A DNA stretch of 64,000 nucleotides from Celoporthe dispersa (lineage: Eukaryota; Ascomycota; Sordariomycetes; Diaporthales; Cryphonectriaceae), in the NCBI GenBank assembly GCA_016584495.1, contig WAID01000009.1:2356001-2420000 (forward strand). The letters run 5' to 3'. Positions within the stretch are counted from its first letter, which is position 1. Each line of letters starts with the position of its first letter. Below, one piece after another: positions 1 to 11,872 of this stretch. The notes beneath the pieces are model-generated. The model was not told the DNA's origin. It ran no database searches and was given only the letters and a program-made list of their open reading frames with translations. The position numbers were made by a program, and so were the translations under genes.

Positions 1-408
1 GGGCAACGAATTTCCTTTTGGTGGTGGCGCTCCCTTGCTTTTCTGCCCCTCCAATGAGCATGGACGACGGTACCGGGCCCGTCCAACAACCTGCGACCCT
101 AGATTAATAACAATGCAACATGTACAACACGATCTGTCGACATCTTGGAAACAAAAAAAAAAGGGGGGAGGGGGTTGGTTGATTGATTGATTGGCTGGTG
201 AGCAGATGACAGTGAGACAGACGAAATGCCCACTGATCCGCATGGCGGCGCCCTTGGTGGCGACATGAATTAAATGGTGGTCCACGCGGAGAGGTGATAG
301 ACATGAGGTGAATAAGTGTCTGGACTTTTTGACCAAAATACACTCCCCGGTCGGTGTTAATAAATCTACTTGCCAGTCTTCTCTCCATGAAGAAGGATCT
401 CTCTGCCC
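1..408. other. 3' flank of NOP2, no gene seen
   Basis: This stretch lies downstream of the minus-strand NOP2 gene. It holds a short A-run followed by G-rich sequence (about 150-175) and a small GATT repeat near 180. No conserved reading frame, RNA gene or repeat family is recognisable; it is probably the 3' UTR of NOP2 plus intergenic DNA. Confidence 0.5.
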
Positions 409-2600
409 CTACTTGGACGCTTTCTTCTTGCCATTCGTCTTTGCCGGCGCCTCCTTCTTGGTCTTCTTGTGCAGCGCCCTGGGATCCAGACCCCGCCGCC
501 TCATGGCATTCCTCTTGGCCTTCTCCATGTACTGCTCATCCTCGCCCTCGTCGAACCCGCCAAAGTCGTCAGCCCCCTCCTCCTGGGCGTCCTCGTCCAC
601 GATGGGCGACCTGTCGACGACCTCCTCGCCCTCGCCGCCGTCGTGACCACCAGCGGCAGCAGCCGCCCCTGGCCGATGGGGACGTGGCGGGCTTGCCGCT
701 GCCGGTCCTGTCGGCCAGGACGGCGTTGGCCGGCGTGGGGCCCGTCTTTTGCAGCTTGGCGACGAAGAAGCCGTCCACGTTGTAGGTGTGGGGGTAGTAG
801 CGGCGGGTGAGCTTCAGCGAGGGGTGGAAGTTCTTGCCGCGGTAGCTGGTGAAGCCCTCGCGGCCAAAGGTTAGGTTCGTCTCGACCAGCTTGACGTTGG
901 GCCGCTTGGCGAGGGCGTAGGCCACGACCTGTTCGTTTTCTTCTACCGTGACGGAGCTGTTGGGGGGGGCGGGGGGCAGGCCGGTCAGCTTGGGAACAGA
1001 GCTCGAGGGGAGCGGCAGGCGGTGGAGAGGTAGATAAGAGGTCTGGCTTACCAGGTAGAGTAGACAATGTAGCCACCCGTCTTGCTGTGATGGTTGACCG
1101 AGTCGATGGCGGCCAGCAGGAGCTGCTTCTGCGTGTGCGGCAGCACCATGAAGTCCTTCTCCGTCTTGTTGGTCTTGACGCTGGCATCCTTGGCGATGAC
1201 GCCCGTCCCGGAACAGGGCGCGTCGAGCAGCACCCTGTCGAACCCGCCGATGGGCCTCGGGAACTCGCGGGCGTCGTAGTTGCACACGACGACGTTCCTG
1301 CACCCCAGGCGGTGGATGTTTCCGACCAGGCCCTTTGCACGGGACCTGCTCATGTCGTTGGCAAAGATGCACCCCGTGTTCCGCATCAGGGCGGCCATGT
1401 GGGTCGTCTTTTCCGCCGGGGGCGGCGGACATGTCGAGCACGCGCTCGTTCTCCTGTGGCGCGAGCGCCATGACGGGAAGGAACGAAGACGCCGCCTGGA
1501 TGATGTACTGCCCGGCCAGGTACTCGGGGGTCGCGCCCAGGGGGACGTTGCTCTCGAAGATCTGCAGGCCGACCTTGGACCACTTGCCGACGGGCTCGAG
1601 GGTGACGCCGCGGTTGATGAGGGCGCTGGCGAGATCCCGGCGGTTTGTGCGGAGGGTGTTGGTGCGGATGACCATGGGGCGGGCGCTCTCGTTGGCCTCG
1701 AAGAAGTCGAAGGCCTCGGACGGGCTGAAGAGGTGGTAGAGCTTCTCGGCGAGGTAATCCGAGTAGCCGTAGTATGCGCAGATGTCCCTGATCAGCTGGT
1801 TGGTGTACTCGGCCCTCGACCTCCCCCTCCTCTGCCAGGCCCGAGAAGTCCTCGAGCACCCGGATGTTCTCCGTTATCCTGTTGCGCAGGAGCTGCAGGT
1901 CCGGAGCCAGCAGTGCCTTCTTTTTGGTCTGGGCCTCGTCTCCCTCCTCCTCCCCCTCCTCCTCCTCCCCGTCATCGAGCACCTTGGGCTTGTCTCCGCG
2001 GATATTGGTCTGCAGGGCCGTCTCCTCCAGCTCTGCCTGCGCATCGGCGGCTTCCTGTTCCAGCTGCTTGTCGAGCTTCCTCGACAGCCCCTCGATGTTG
2101 GCTGCCGTCAGCCTCTCCTCTCCGTCCGAGTCGTCTTCGTCCTCGGAGAAGACAAACTCCTCCTTGCGCTGGTCGTCTTCCGAGTCATACACCGACGAGT
2201 CGGAGCCCAGGAAGTCGTCTCCCAGCTTCTGGGGCTCGCCATCGTCCTCCAGGCCCGACAGGCCCTCCTCCTGCTCCAGATCCGAGTCGCCAAACTCCTC
2301 GTCGATCTCTATGTCGGAGTACGACTCTGCCTCGGGGCGGGTCTTCTTGGCCTTCTTCACAGGCAGCGCGGCCTGGACCCTGGTGCCGTTGGTCTTCTTC
2401 GCCGCGGGGGCCCTCGCAGCAGGTGTGGCCTTCTTGGCGCCGTTCGTCTTTGCGTCGCTCTTGTTCGTCTTGCGCTTCTTGGCTGGCAGCTCCTCTGCGG
2501 CGTCGGCTGGCAGGCCCTTCTTGCGCTTGAGTTTGGCAAAATGATCCTCTGATAGCGGCTCAGGAGGGCCCTGTTTCTTCATGCGCCGACCGGGACCCAT
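409..2600 (-). CDS. NOP2: NOP2, 25S rRNA m5C methyltransferase / ribosome assembly factor
   Basis: Nucleolar SAM-dependent enzyme that methylates a cytosine in 25S rRNA and is needed for 60S maturation. The lysine- and acid-rich N-terminus (MGPGRRMKKQGPP) is followed by the RsmB/NOP2 core: the SAM motif DMSAAPGGK, LLDAPCSGTGVI with the PC motif, and YSTCSVTVEENE with the TC catalytic cysteine. Exons on the minus strand: 2600-1052 and 956-409; the intron splits the TGC codon of YSTC. Three frame breaks are needed to read it: one extra base each in a C5 run (1823-1827), a T4 run (1409-1412) and a C4 run (666-669). Removing them gives an uninterrupted 697-residue protein. All three are +1 in homopolymers, so I read them as sequence errors in an essential gene. 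It diverges from GET5. Confidence 0.93.
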
Positions 2601-3040
2601 TTTGTTGGAGGGGTAATTGTGAAAGAAAAAGGACTGTTGAAGAAACTAGAGATTTGAGAGTTGTTTCTTGGTTGTCGCAGAGACAAAAGCTGCCGGGGAA
2701 AGGAGGGAAGAGAAAGAAAGAAAAGACGGGAAAAAAAAGAACAAAACAGAATAGGAAAAAAAAGTTTGGGCGATAAGATAACGAAGGAGTAGTAGGAGAC
2801 ACTGACTACTCCAGCGTGCTGCAAGGTCTGCCCCTCGAGCAGCCGCAGGTGGGGTCACAGCACAGGTAGCCTGCGCTGCTCACCAGCAACTACGTAACAG
2901 CGTCAAGCCGGTCCTGCCCCAAGGCACGTACATAGTGTCCAACGTTCACCCTCCTCCTACCAGACAAGGAATTCGCCCTGGAACCCCCGGAACGCACTCG
3001 CTGCGCCGACCTCACCGACCTCTCCTCACTCTCGTTCAAG
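2601..3040. promoter_or_regulatory. Divergent promoter region NOP2 / GET5
   Basis: A 440-base gap between two start codons that face away from each other, so it must contain both 5' UTRs and promoters. It has purine-rich A-runs (2700-2765) on the NOP2 side. No TATA box or named binding site could be assigned with confidence. Confidence 0.5.
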
Positions 3041-3770
3041 ATGACCGAGGTCACATTCGCCAAGTCCTTCCTGTCGGCGGTCGGCACCCGCCCGCAGAAG
3101 CTCTCGCCAGACCATGTGGAGGATCCCAAGAACTACCCGGCTCGGCCGCCCGTATGTCCACCACGTCCTCTCCTCCCAAGGTCCAACAAGAAAACTGCTA
3201 ACTGCCGGGGGTCATGTGACCGCTCCTGTCTAGTACATCCTCCCCAAGATGCCCAAGGCGATGAGCAAGCGCGTCCCCCTCGCCCCGGGCCAGGAGCGCT
3301 CCGTCTCCGTGCACATCAAATCGCTGCGCAACCCCCCGCTGGACATCAAGCTCACCTCGCAGCCCCTCAACACGTCCATCCTCGACGTCAAGACGGCCGT
3401 GGCGGAGCAGGCGGGCCTCCAGCTGGACAAGATCAAGGTGCTGCACAAGAAGAAGCCCGTCGCGGACGCAAAGGTGCTCAGGGATCTGCTGGGCGGGGAG
3501 GAGACGAGCATCGAGTTCTCGGTCATGGTGATGGGTGGTGGTGGTGGTGCTGCTGCTGCCGCCGCCACGAGTCCGGGCGGCGCTGGGGTCAAGGCTGGAG
3601 AGGCTGCTGGTGCTGGCGTGAACCCGGCGCAGGGTCCGAGCGGGGAGGCGGTGCTACAGACGGATGAGTTCTGGACGGACCTGAGAGGTTTCCTGCTGCA
3701 GAGGATCCGGGATGAGAAGATGACCGAGGAGTTGTTTGGGACGTTCTTGTCAGGCTGGGAGTCACGGTAG
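3041..3770 (+). CDS. GET5: GET5/MDY2-like ubiquitin-like protein of the GET pathway
   Basis: Adaptor linking GET4 to SGT2 in delivery of tail-anchored proteins to the ER. Exons 3041-3151 and 3234-3770 (donor GTATGT, acceptor TAG) give 215 residues. The N-terminus (MTEVTFAKSFLSAV) matches the GET4-binding segment of fungal GET5. It is followed by a ubiquitin-like domain at about residues 55-135 (VSVHIKSLRNPPLDIKL, ending IEFSVMVMGG), a Gly/Ala-rich linker with five Gly and six Ala in a row, and a C-terminal helical homodimerisation segment (EFWTDLRGFLLQRI). The start is the first ATG and agrees with the family. No frame break. A different ubiquitin-like protein is possible, but the N-terminal segment argues for GET5. 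Confidence 0.85.
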
Positions 3771-4251
3771 CATCCAGGCGGGCCGAGCAGGTCCACGCAA
3801 GATGCCAACACTGAAGTACATACACACACATGGGCAAGATGATGTGGCCTGGTCCGGGTCTGGACACCCTCACCTTGAGATCCGACCGCCAAAGCTGTAC
3901 AAGGTGATCTCAGACGCTGAAGTGGTCAGGACACGTGACAGGAAACGACAGGTTCTGCTGGGTTTTTTTGTGGAAGGAGGCCCAACGCCCCGATCTGATT
4001 GCTATTCTAGGGCAACGCCAACATCAAGTATCTCGGGGTCGCCGTCCTGTCTTTTTCATTATGGACACAAGAGCAAAGTCGTCGTCCCCCTCAATGTTGT
4101 GAAGTAGTTTCTTTCCCACCCCTTCTCGGTCTTGCTATACACGACTCCCGTGACATCCCCCCCATCATGGCACGTTCACAGACCAGGCCAGCCGTCTACT
4201 ATAAACGCAACGCAGCTTTGTGGTGCTCTCTCGCGCGCGCGTGCTCATGGC
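3771..4251. other. Convergent 3' region GET5 / cofilin
   Basis: Space between two genes that end towards each other. It should contain both 3' UTRs and polyadenylation sites. A CG-dinucleotide run (4232-4242) sits just beside the cofilin stop. Nothing else recognised. Confidence 0.5.
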
Positions 4252-5136
4252 TTAGGCGGCGGCGCCCTTGCTGACCTTGCCCAGGATGGAGTCGTACTCG
4301 ATGTCGTCGTCGTCGTTGGCCTGGATCTCGACGGCGATACCGCTCAGCGCGCGCTTCAGGGCGTCCTTGGAGGAGGCGTACACCATCTTGGCCTGGTCAG
4401 GAGTGTCAGCTGGCCTGCACGCCCAAAGAAAAAAAAAAAAGGACAGGGGTGGACGGGCTGTGGGCTACGAACCTTGATGCCGGCATCATCGGGGGACCAG
4501 GCAATGAAGGTCAGCTTGTTGCTGTGTAGAGGTTAGTCTCGGTCGCGCTCTCGAGGTCTCCGTGCACGGGTGATGCCTACCGCTCGCCCTCGCCAGAGGC
4601 CAGGTTGTACTGGAAGTCGTAGACGGCGTATCGAGGGCCCTTGCTCTCGGCGCCCTGGAGAGTTCTGATCAGCACGACAAGTCACACGAGCATGACGCAG
4701 CGGTCGGGGAGCAATAAACAGATGGGCAGCATACGGTCTTGGAGACGGTCTTGGCGTCCTTGAGCTTTTGGCGGAAGGCCTCCCAGTCCTTGTTGTCGCT
4801 CGCCTCCTCGACGACAATCTCCTTAAGGTCGTCGGACAGCTTGAAGATGACATACTTGTGCTTCTTGTTGAGCTTGAGGTCGTTCCAGGCGGTGACGCAG
4901 TCCTCGTGGACGGTTGCTCTGTATCGAGAAAGCGCCTGTCAGCTTATGTCCATGTGTCTTTGTGGTTCTCTTATCGCGGTTGTTTGCTCCACCCGCAGCA
5001 GGATCTTGACGGAGGACGGGGGGGGCTCGATCTAGTAGCTTCGAACGGGACAAGTTTACGAACCCGGATTGCGACTGGACGAGCGACCATGTCAGTAGGC
5101 GTCAATACGATCACAAGGGGCTCGATTTCTTACCAT
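4252..5136 (-). CDS. COF1: Cofilin, actin-depolymerising factor
   Basis: Small ADF-homology protein that binds and severs actin filaments. Six minus-strand exons: 5136-5134, 5074-5064, 4918-4735, 4654-4581, 4521-4473 and 4392-4252, total 462 bases, 153 residues. The sequence begins M-SQSGATVHEDCV, contains the long-helix region LNKKHKYVIFKLSDD, and closes with KALSG-type helix residues DALKRALSGIAVEIQAND. The first exon is only the ATG, with GTAAGA directly after it, and exon 2 is 11 bases. Such an exon layout is known for fungal cofilins. All splice junctions keep frame and no frame break is present. Ser after the initiator Met is the usual regulatory position in this family. Confidence 0.95.
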
Positions 5137-6512
5137 TTTGGCGGTCTTGTTCGAGAAAAGAGGCTCGAGTTTGGTGGGTGTAGGTCTGGTTGCTGGGGTG
5201 GGAGGCTGAGATAAAGCTGTTGCGGGTGAGGGGTCGAGGTCAGCGGGAAAATGCTCCTGGGCCAGACGGTATGACGTGACAAGAGCAGAGAGAGAGCTCC
5301 TTTTCAGAGGGTCAAGGCTGAAGAGAGGGAGAGGGTCATACCAGCAGCTGCGAGGGTTTCGTCGAGGAAGAGATGCGTAGACTGAGAACGAAAAGGTGGG
5401 CTTTGTTTGTTGGAAAGGTTGGGGGGGGGGGTTGTTGAAGGGTAAAGCGGGAGAGTTGCAAGGCAGGTGGGCGTCGAGGTACAGGTGGGATCCGGCGACA
5501 ACACAGGCTGACAAGTTGCTGCCCAGCGGTAAAAGGGGGGGGGGAGCCATAGTGGGTGAGTTGGGTGGGTGTGGAGGCCGTTTTTTTTGTTTATGGTGGG
5601 GCCTTGATTCCGTAGGCTTGGGCAACAGGCTCGCCAGGCGGAAGCCCCTCCTAACCCCCCCCTCTCCCTTCTCACCCTTTCAGAGCTCACAGCTCACAGC
5701 TCACACCACCTCAGACCTCTCTCAGCTCTCTCTTGCTTGGCCAGCCTATCCTTTCCCTCGACTCTACAGCTGGCTGATCACTCTGCAATGCCAAGGATAT
5801 TACCACTACTAGACAAACAGGCAGCCAGATTCAGCAACTCTTCACATTCCTCCTCGAGCTTTTGGGGAGGCTGAACAAGACGTTGCCCGATGACACCATA
5901 CATACTTACAGCCGAGCGTTCTGTGAATCTGCAGAGGCTTTCTTTTTCTACTTCCTTTTTTTTTCTTTTCCTTTTTTTTAAAAAAAAAGTTCTTTCTCTC
6001 TATCTTTCCTTTTTCCACCTCGGCAAATGAACAATTTTTGTAGACGCGCGCAGTGTTTCCCTGTGCTGATTCAACGACCCGATCGCTCGTCTCGAGCTTG
6101 TATGAGTAACCTGATAAGCGCTGCCTAAGCCAAGACTCAACGCCAGGCAGACCACGCGCACCCAATACGCAAGTCTCATCACCACACGACCTGGATGACG
6201 ACGACCCATGTGTCTTGCGGGCAGGCAAGCATGACAGGGCCATCCTCGTTCGCCAAGGTTTCGGACTGTTTTTGTTTTGATGCCGCTTCTATCAGAAGAT
6301 GATGGTAATATACAGGCCTAGGTAACGTTCCCAGACAACGTAGCCGTGCGGGTATGCCAGGTAGAAGAGAGGAGATGGAGTGGGGAGGAGATATGAGAAT
6401 ACATGACCACCATGGATCCAACCGAAACACCAAAGCCAACGTGCCCAAATAGACTTGTGCCGCTCTAAAACAAACTTTTTCTTCTCTTACTCCTGCCTCG
6501 GATTATTCTTTC
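5137..6512. other. Cofilin upstream region and HSP60 3' region
   Basis: Both neighbours are on the minus strand, so this gap holds the cofilin promoter/5' UTR (towards 5137) and the HSP60 3' UTR (towards 6512). There are G-runs at about 5418-5431 and 5533-5545, T-runs near 5580, and an A/T-rich pyrimidine block at 5940-6015. No coding sequence is supported. Confidence 0.5.
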
Positions 6513-8426
6513 CTACATCAGACCTCCCATCCCCCCCATCCCACCGCCCATTCCTCCCGAAGGCATGGAGGGCTTGTCCTCTGGTGCCTCCACGATCGCA
6601 ACCTCAGTAGTGCCGAGCAGGGAGGCAACGCCGCTGGCGTCAATGAGACCGGTCCGGACAACCTTGAAGGGGTCGAGGATACCCGCCGCAATCATGTCCA
6701 CGTACTCGCCCTTGGCGCTGTCGAAGCCCTTGTTGAAGTCCTTGCCGAACTCGTCAGTCAGCTTGCCGACAACGACCGAGCCCTCCAGGCCGGCGTTCTC
6801 GACAATCGTCCTGGCAGGCCTGGTGATGGCGTTCTTGACGATGCTGACGCCGAGCTGCTGGTCGAAGTTGGCAGGCTTGACGCTGGCCAGGGCCTGGCTG
6901 GAGGCCTTGAGGAGGGCGGTGCCACCACCGGGGAGGATACCCTCCTCGACGGCGGCCCGGGTGGCGTTCAGCGCATCCACGAAGCGGTCCTTCTTCTCGC
7001 CGACCTCGACCTCGGAGGAGCCGCCGACCTTGATGACGGCAACACCTCCAGAGAGCTTGGCAAGGCGCTCCTGGAGCTTCTCCTTCTCGTAGTCCGAGGT
7101 GGTGGGGTCGGCCATGACGCCGCGGATCTGCTCGCACCGCTGCGTGATGGAGTCCTTGGAGCCCTCGCCGTTGAGGACGATGGTGTCCTCCTTGGTGATG
7201 GTGATGGAGCCGGTAGAGCCGAGCAGGTCGGCGGTGGCCTTCTCCAGCTTGACGTCGAGCTCGTCGGTGAAGACAGTGCCGTTGGTCAGGACAGCAATGT
7301 CGCCAAGAATGGACTTGCGGTTGTCGCCAAAGCCGGGGGCCTTGACGGCAGCCACCTGCAGCTGGCCACGAAGCTTGTTCAGGATGCAGACGGCCAGGGC
7401 CTCACCGTCGATGTCCTCGGCGATGATGACAAGGGGTCGGCGGGACTGGGTCGAGATCTCGAGGGCGGGGATGATGTCCTGGACGGCGGAGATCTTCTTC
7501 TCGGAGAGGAGGATCAGGGGGTTCTCAAACTCGACCTTCTGCGCCTTGGCGTCGGTGATGAAGTAAGGCGAGATGAAGCCGCGGTCGAAGCGCATACCCT
7601 CGGTAACCTCGAGCTCGTCGTTCAGGGTCTTGCCCTCCTTGCAGGTGATCACACCCTCCTTTCCGACCTTCTCCATGGCGTTGGCAATCAGCTTGCCGAT
7701 GTGGGTGTCGCCGTTGGCGCTGATGGTGGCCACCTGGGCGATCTCCTCGCTCGTGGTAATGTCCCTCTTGTTCTTTTGCAGGAACTCAACGACAGCGTCG
7801 ACGGCGGCCTGGATACCGCGGCGCAGGTCCATGGGGTTGCAGCCGGCAGCAACATTCTTGACGGTCTCGGAGAAGATGGCGCGAGCGAGGACGGTCGCGG
7901 TGGTAGTACCGTCACCGGCAACCTCATTGGTCTTGGAGGCGACATCTTGCAGCAGTCTGGCGCCGAGGTTCTCGAACTTGTCCTTGAGGGAAACGGCACG
8001 GGCAACGGTCACACCATCTGCAGAAGATCAGGTCAGCACAACGTCAATCTGCATACATGTAGAACTAGATATGTGAGAGTGGCGTACCCTTTGTGATCTT
8101 GGGAGAGCCATAGCTGGACTCAATCAGGACGTTGCGGCCCTTGGGGCCGAGGGTAGTGGCAACAGCCTTTGCGAGTGTGTCGACGCCAGACAGCAGAGCA
8201 GCACGGCCCTCAACACCGAACTTGAGCTCCTGTTTGCGCAGATGTCAGCTTGTTCCGACTCACTAGTCGAGGCCGCCTGACAATGCTGTCAGGCTTCGAG
8301 TTCGAGCCAACCCACCTTGTGAGCGAAACGGAGCTGTTGAGAGAGAGCGCCGTTGGACCGGAATCTGGAGGCGACGGAAGGCGACAGGGCCGAGGCCGCA
8401 GTCCGGCTAGTCAATGCTCGCTGCAT
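6513..8426 (-). CDS. HSP60: HSP60, mitochondrial chaperonin (GroEL type)
   Basis: ATP-dependent group I chaperonin of the mitochondrial matrix. Minus-strand exons 8426-8316, 8229-8088 and 8017-6513 give 585 residues. Residues 1-36 form an amphipathic Arg/Ser/Ala-rich presequence ending RFAH, typical of mitochondrial import signals. The mature part starts KELKFGVEGRAALL and carries GPKGRNVLIE, the ATP-site segment GDGTTTATVLARAI, the apical domain, and the Gly/Met-rich tail (GGMGGGMGGMGG). Length and order match the family and the frame is intact. The donor of intron 2 splits the codon of KDGVTVA. Confidence 0.97.
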
Positions 8427-9947
8427 TTTGATATTATGTGATATGAATGGAGGGACCACACGGCAACAAAGGAGACTGGCGAAAGGGGTATCAAATGTCC
8501 AGCGCGCTCAGTAAAGAGGTAGGATGTGAGGGAGAAAGAGGTGTTGAAATCGTGACGACGAACTCGAGATTCTGAGCTCCAAAAAGAAAAAAATTGGAGT
8601 TGCCGAGCATGGGTAAGTTAGCCGGCAGCGCTGGTGCGCTAACCCAAAAGGGCGCATGATTGGATTCTACAACTTTCTGTGGGGCTCCGGTCGACCTGGA
8701 TCGCCTCCCTGACACTCATGTCCAGTCCTCCATTCCTCAATGAAGAAAGACACTGAGAGGTGGAGCCGATCCCGCCCTCACAGCAAGAATGATCACATCT
8801 TGACAAATACGTGGCGTTCACCCAAACTGTGCATGTTGATCACTTCCATATCACACAGGATCATGACCATCTTGAGTCTTGCTTAGAAACTCTACTCAGA
8901 TTAGGTTTTAATATGTTTGTCCAATGCATCAAAGTGATATCTTTACCAGCCTTTCGTGACTCTAAAACTAGCAGGTCAGTCGGTAGACTGTGGAAGATGT
9001 CGCACGTCTTAGAACAACAGCACGGCACTTCTCTCTCATATACTGGATCTTACGGTCCAGACCAGAACTCAAACGCCAGGTATCCATCACATCAACAGCT
9101 CATTGATAGGCCACTGAAAACCACGACAGATGTGTTCACTAGAGTATGGTATACTTCATATCAATTTCAAGAGCTGGTGTACCAGAGACGGGAATCTTGG
9201 ACTACTCGGGAGCTCACCCTCCGCTTTTCATCCGAACGATCCTCCAGCCTGAACAAGACAGCCGACCGAAAGACATTCGGATAGAATTCGTCCAGGGCAC
9301 AGAGAATTTCTTCCACCACACAGTCACGGATCCTTTCGAGACCGTCAGTCACTGTCCGTCAGCACCATCCTCCTTCATCCTTGAGACCAGCCCTGAAGCG
9401 CGTCATCAAATCGTGAGCCTCAATCATAAGCTCATCAGTCGAAAGATGCGTCAAACGACACACTTGAACAAACAAACGAACCCTGCTATCTTCCTCGCAC
9501 GCCATGATTTCAAGAGAGAACAGAAAAGAAGAAGCTCCTGCAATGATAACCACAAAATGTGATGTGGCAGCCAGAAGGGACTGTAGAAACACGATTCTGA
9601 AACCACGAGGAAATAAGGTCAGTGGACTGAACCGCAAAGCCTATCAAACAGGACGTCATACCGTCTGAAGGGGTGGGCAGAGTGCCGAACACAGAAGCTC
9701 TTTGGCCCGAGAAAATTATCAGGGCCGTAACTGGCCATGACAGATCATGGCAGCCGTTGAGAGGCAAAGACTGTCAGCAGATGAGAGCGTCAGAGCTTCA
9801 CGCCCGAGGTAGCATGAGACGACGACAAGTGAAATGCAGAATAAGCAGAGGGGCTCATCCAGAAAGTGTGCTGTTTATCCATGAGAATGTAAGCCAACCC
9901 GTTGAAAGAAGGAAAAGCCGGATAGAGACAAGAGGTTCCTGAGCGAC
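8427..9947. other. HSP60 promoter side and gene-poor gap
   Basis: The left part is the HSP60 promoter and 5' UTR. The rest has lower GC than neighbouring genes. The only hint of coding sequence is the interrupted minus-strand frame at about 9164-9510, listed separately. I see no tRNA or repeat family. Confidence 0.45.
9164..9510 (-). pseudogene. Possible broken open frame, unidentified
   Basis: Starting from an ATG at 9510 the minus strand reads a protein-like sequence (MACEEDSRVRLFVQVC...) of about 48 residues, meets one TGA, and then continues in the same frame with TDGLERIRDCVVEEI for about 60 more residues to a second stop. The helical, charged composition is suggestive, and the first part loosely resembles the first helix of the Myb-like family next door. 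No splice sites remove the stop. It may be a decayed gene or simply chance. Confidence 0.2.
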
Positions 9948-11872
9948 TCAGTTGTCCTGCTGGACCTTCTTCAGTTGGGTAACGAACTCGTCGGTCTCAC
10001 TGAACATGGAGGGGAAGTCCATGCCCCGGCTGAAATCCTCTTGGAAACTGGGGCCAGGAACCGGCGACAGCATGGGTGGGTCGAAGCCACCACCGTGGGA
10101 CAGCATGGTGGGACGGACGGTGACAGCGTTCCACTCGCTCAGGTGCTGCGGAGTCATCAACTATTAGCCCAAGCCTCACCAGGGCGGGAGAGACATCATG
10201 AACAAGCAAGCACGGGGAGGAAGTCGACTTACAGCCCGCATGGCAGCAGCGGTGTTGGGAGTGGCACTGGCCATGTCAAAGCTGGCTGGAGACGATGAGG
10301 CCGTGGTGAAGCAGCTAGCTGCTCCAGGAACAGGAGTGCTCGGAAAGGCCATAGGCTGAACCGCGTTCATGCCGCCAGCGCTCAGGGTTGCGTATCCCCA
10401 GGTCTTGCCGCCGTCGGGGGTGACAGGGAACACTGGACCCATGAAGATCATTCCGCCAGCCTCAGCAGTGCCGTCGGTGAATCGGCCGCCGCCACGCTTG
10501 GGCGTAGGGGTGCCATAGGGCTGCTGAAAGGCAGCTTGAGACTGGGTGGTGAAAAGCGGCGCGTCACCAGGAAGAGGAGTGAGGATCGTGTCCTGATCGA
10601 GGTGGGAGCCTTGTCGTCAGCAGACCTGGTTCTCGTGGGTTTGTTGCGGGTGCAATCGATGGCTTACCTCGTCGACATCGTTCTCGTACTTCTCGGTGGG
10701 CTCATCCTCCTTGATGTCCTGCATACCCTCGTCGTCAGACACAGGCTCGACATAGCTGGTCTTCTTCCTGGCGGCAGCGCGAGTAGGGCGCAGAGCAACA
10801 CCCTTCTTCTTGTTGTTGCCGGCGACTGGGGTATCATCGTCATCACCGGTGTCGGGAGACTGGTTGGAGACCTTCTTGCGCTTGGATTTGGACTTGCACA
10901 ACTTCTGGGCCCTGGTGTTCTCCGCGAAAACATCGCCGTCACTGGTCTCGGCAATATGGACAGCAGCATCAAGAAGTCCAATGTCTGTGGCGTCGACACT
11001 CTCATCCAAGGTGCCGTCGAGATCAGCATAGGCAGCATCGCCCAGGACCTTCTTCAGATCGTCCACCGCCTCAGTCCAGCAGACAGGACGGGTGGTCTCA
11101 TAGTCTCCAGAACTTTGAGGCATGTTGTTAGCTCTTTTATGGCCAAAGAAAAAGTCTGAACGAGGGACGCGACCTACGCGTCTTGGAACTTGCGGACGTA
11201 GCCTCGGATAGCGGGATCCTGCTTCTGGGCACCAGGCTTCTGCACGACGGGAGGGACGAGGTGGCCCTCGGCGATCAGGTTCTTGCGGATGCGGATCAGC
11301 TGCTGCTGGACAGAGCTTCCAGAAGAGCCAGGGTCTATAATTGATTCTTGTCAGTCGTCGCCCCCCAGGCAATTTGTGGCATGCATGCATGCAGCGCCCA
11401 TCTGTCGACACGCAAACCACTCATGGGAGAAGAAGGAAAAAGGTTGTGGGTGAACTTACTGAGACGGTGGGCAATGTTGTCCCAGGGAACCGGGATGTTG
11501 CGCAGCTGGCACTCGTACTCCATGTGCAGGATGAGCTTCTCCATCATGCGAGGTCCTGAGACCTAGTCAGCTTCCCTTGCTCGTGTGTCGTTCATATCAC
11601 GTCCACGACTCGGATCGATTGGCGCGGCGAGGCTGGACACAGGGCTGTGGAAAGCTGGGGAGAAGTTAGAGGGGGGGGGGTACTCACGGTTCCAGACAAT
11701 CAGGTTGCGACCAATCTTGCGGCCGTTCTTGGCGAGATCGCTCTGCTGGGGGGGAATGTGGGTGTACTGAGACCAGTCTCGGTTCATACCGCGGTAGCGC
11801 TTTGTTCTTGGGGATGACATCGCCGCCGTCTCCATCGCCAGCTCGCTTGGTAGTGTTCTTCTTCTGACCCAT
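9948..11872 (-). CDS. Gene A: nuclear protein with Myb/SANT-like domain
   Basis: First member of the cluster. Six minus-strand exons: 11872-11688, 11555-11460, 11334-11178, 11112-10668, 10592-10233 and 10145-9948. They total 1441 bases; with one surplus A removed from the AAA at 11803-11801 (exon 1) the frame is continuous and gives 479 residues. The N-terminal third carries the domain: a first helix (MMEKLILHMEYECQL), then VPWDNIAHRL, then SVQQQLIRIRKNLI after an intron, the same W..IA pattern and helix-3 intron seen in genes B-M. The C-terminal part is low-complexity with basic KSKSKRKK and acidic stretches, then Pro/Ser/Gly-rich. Function unknown; a DNA- or chromatin-binding regulator is inferred from the fold. 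Confidence 0.75.

Noticed and set aside
3541..3565. Gly/Ala run in GET5 as a frame error
   Set aside because: The frame is intact on both sides and low-complexity linkers are normal in this protein.
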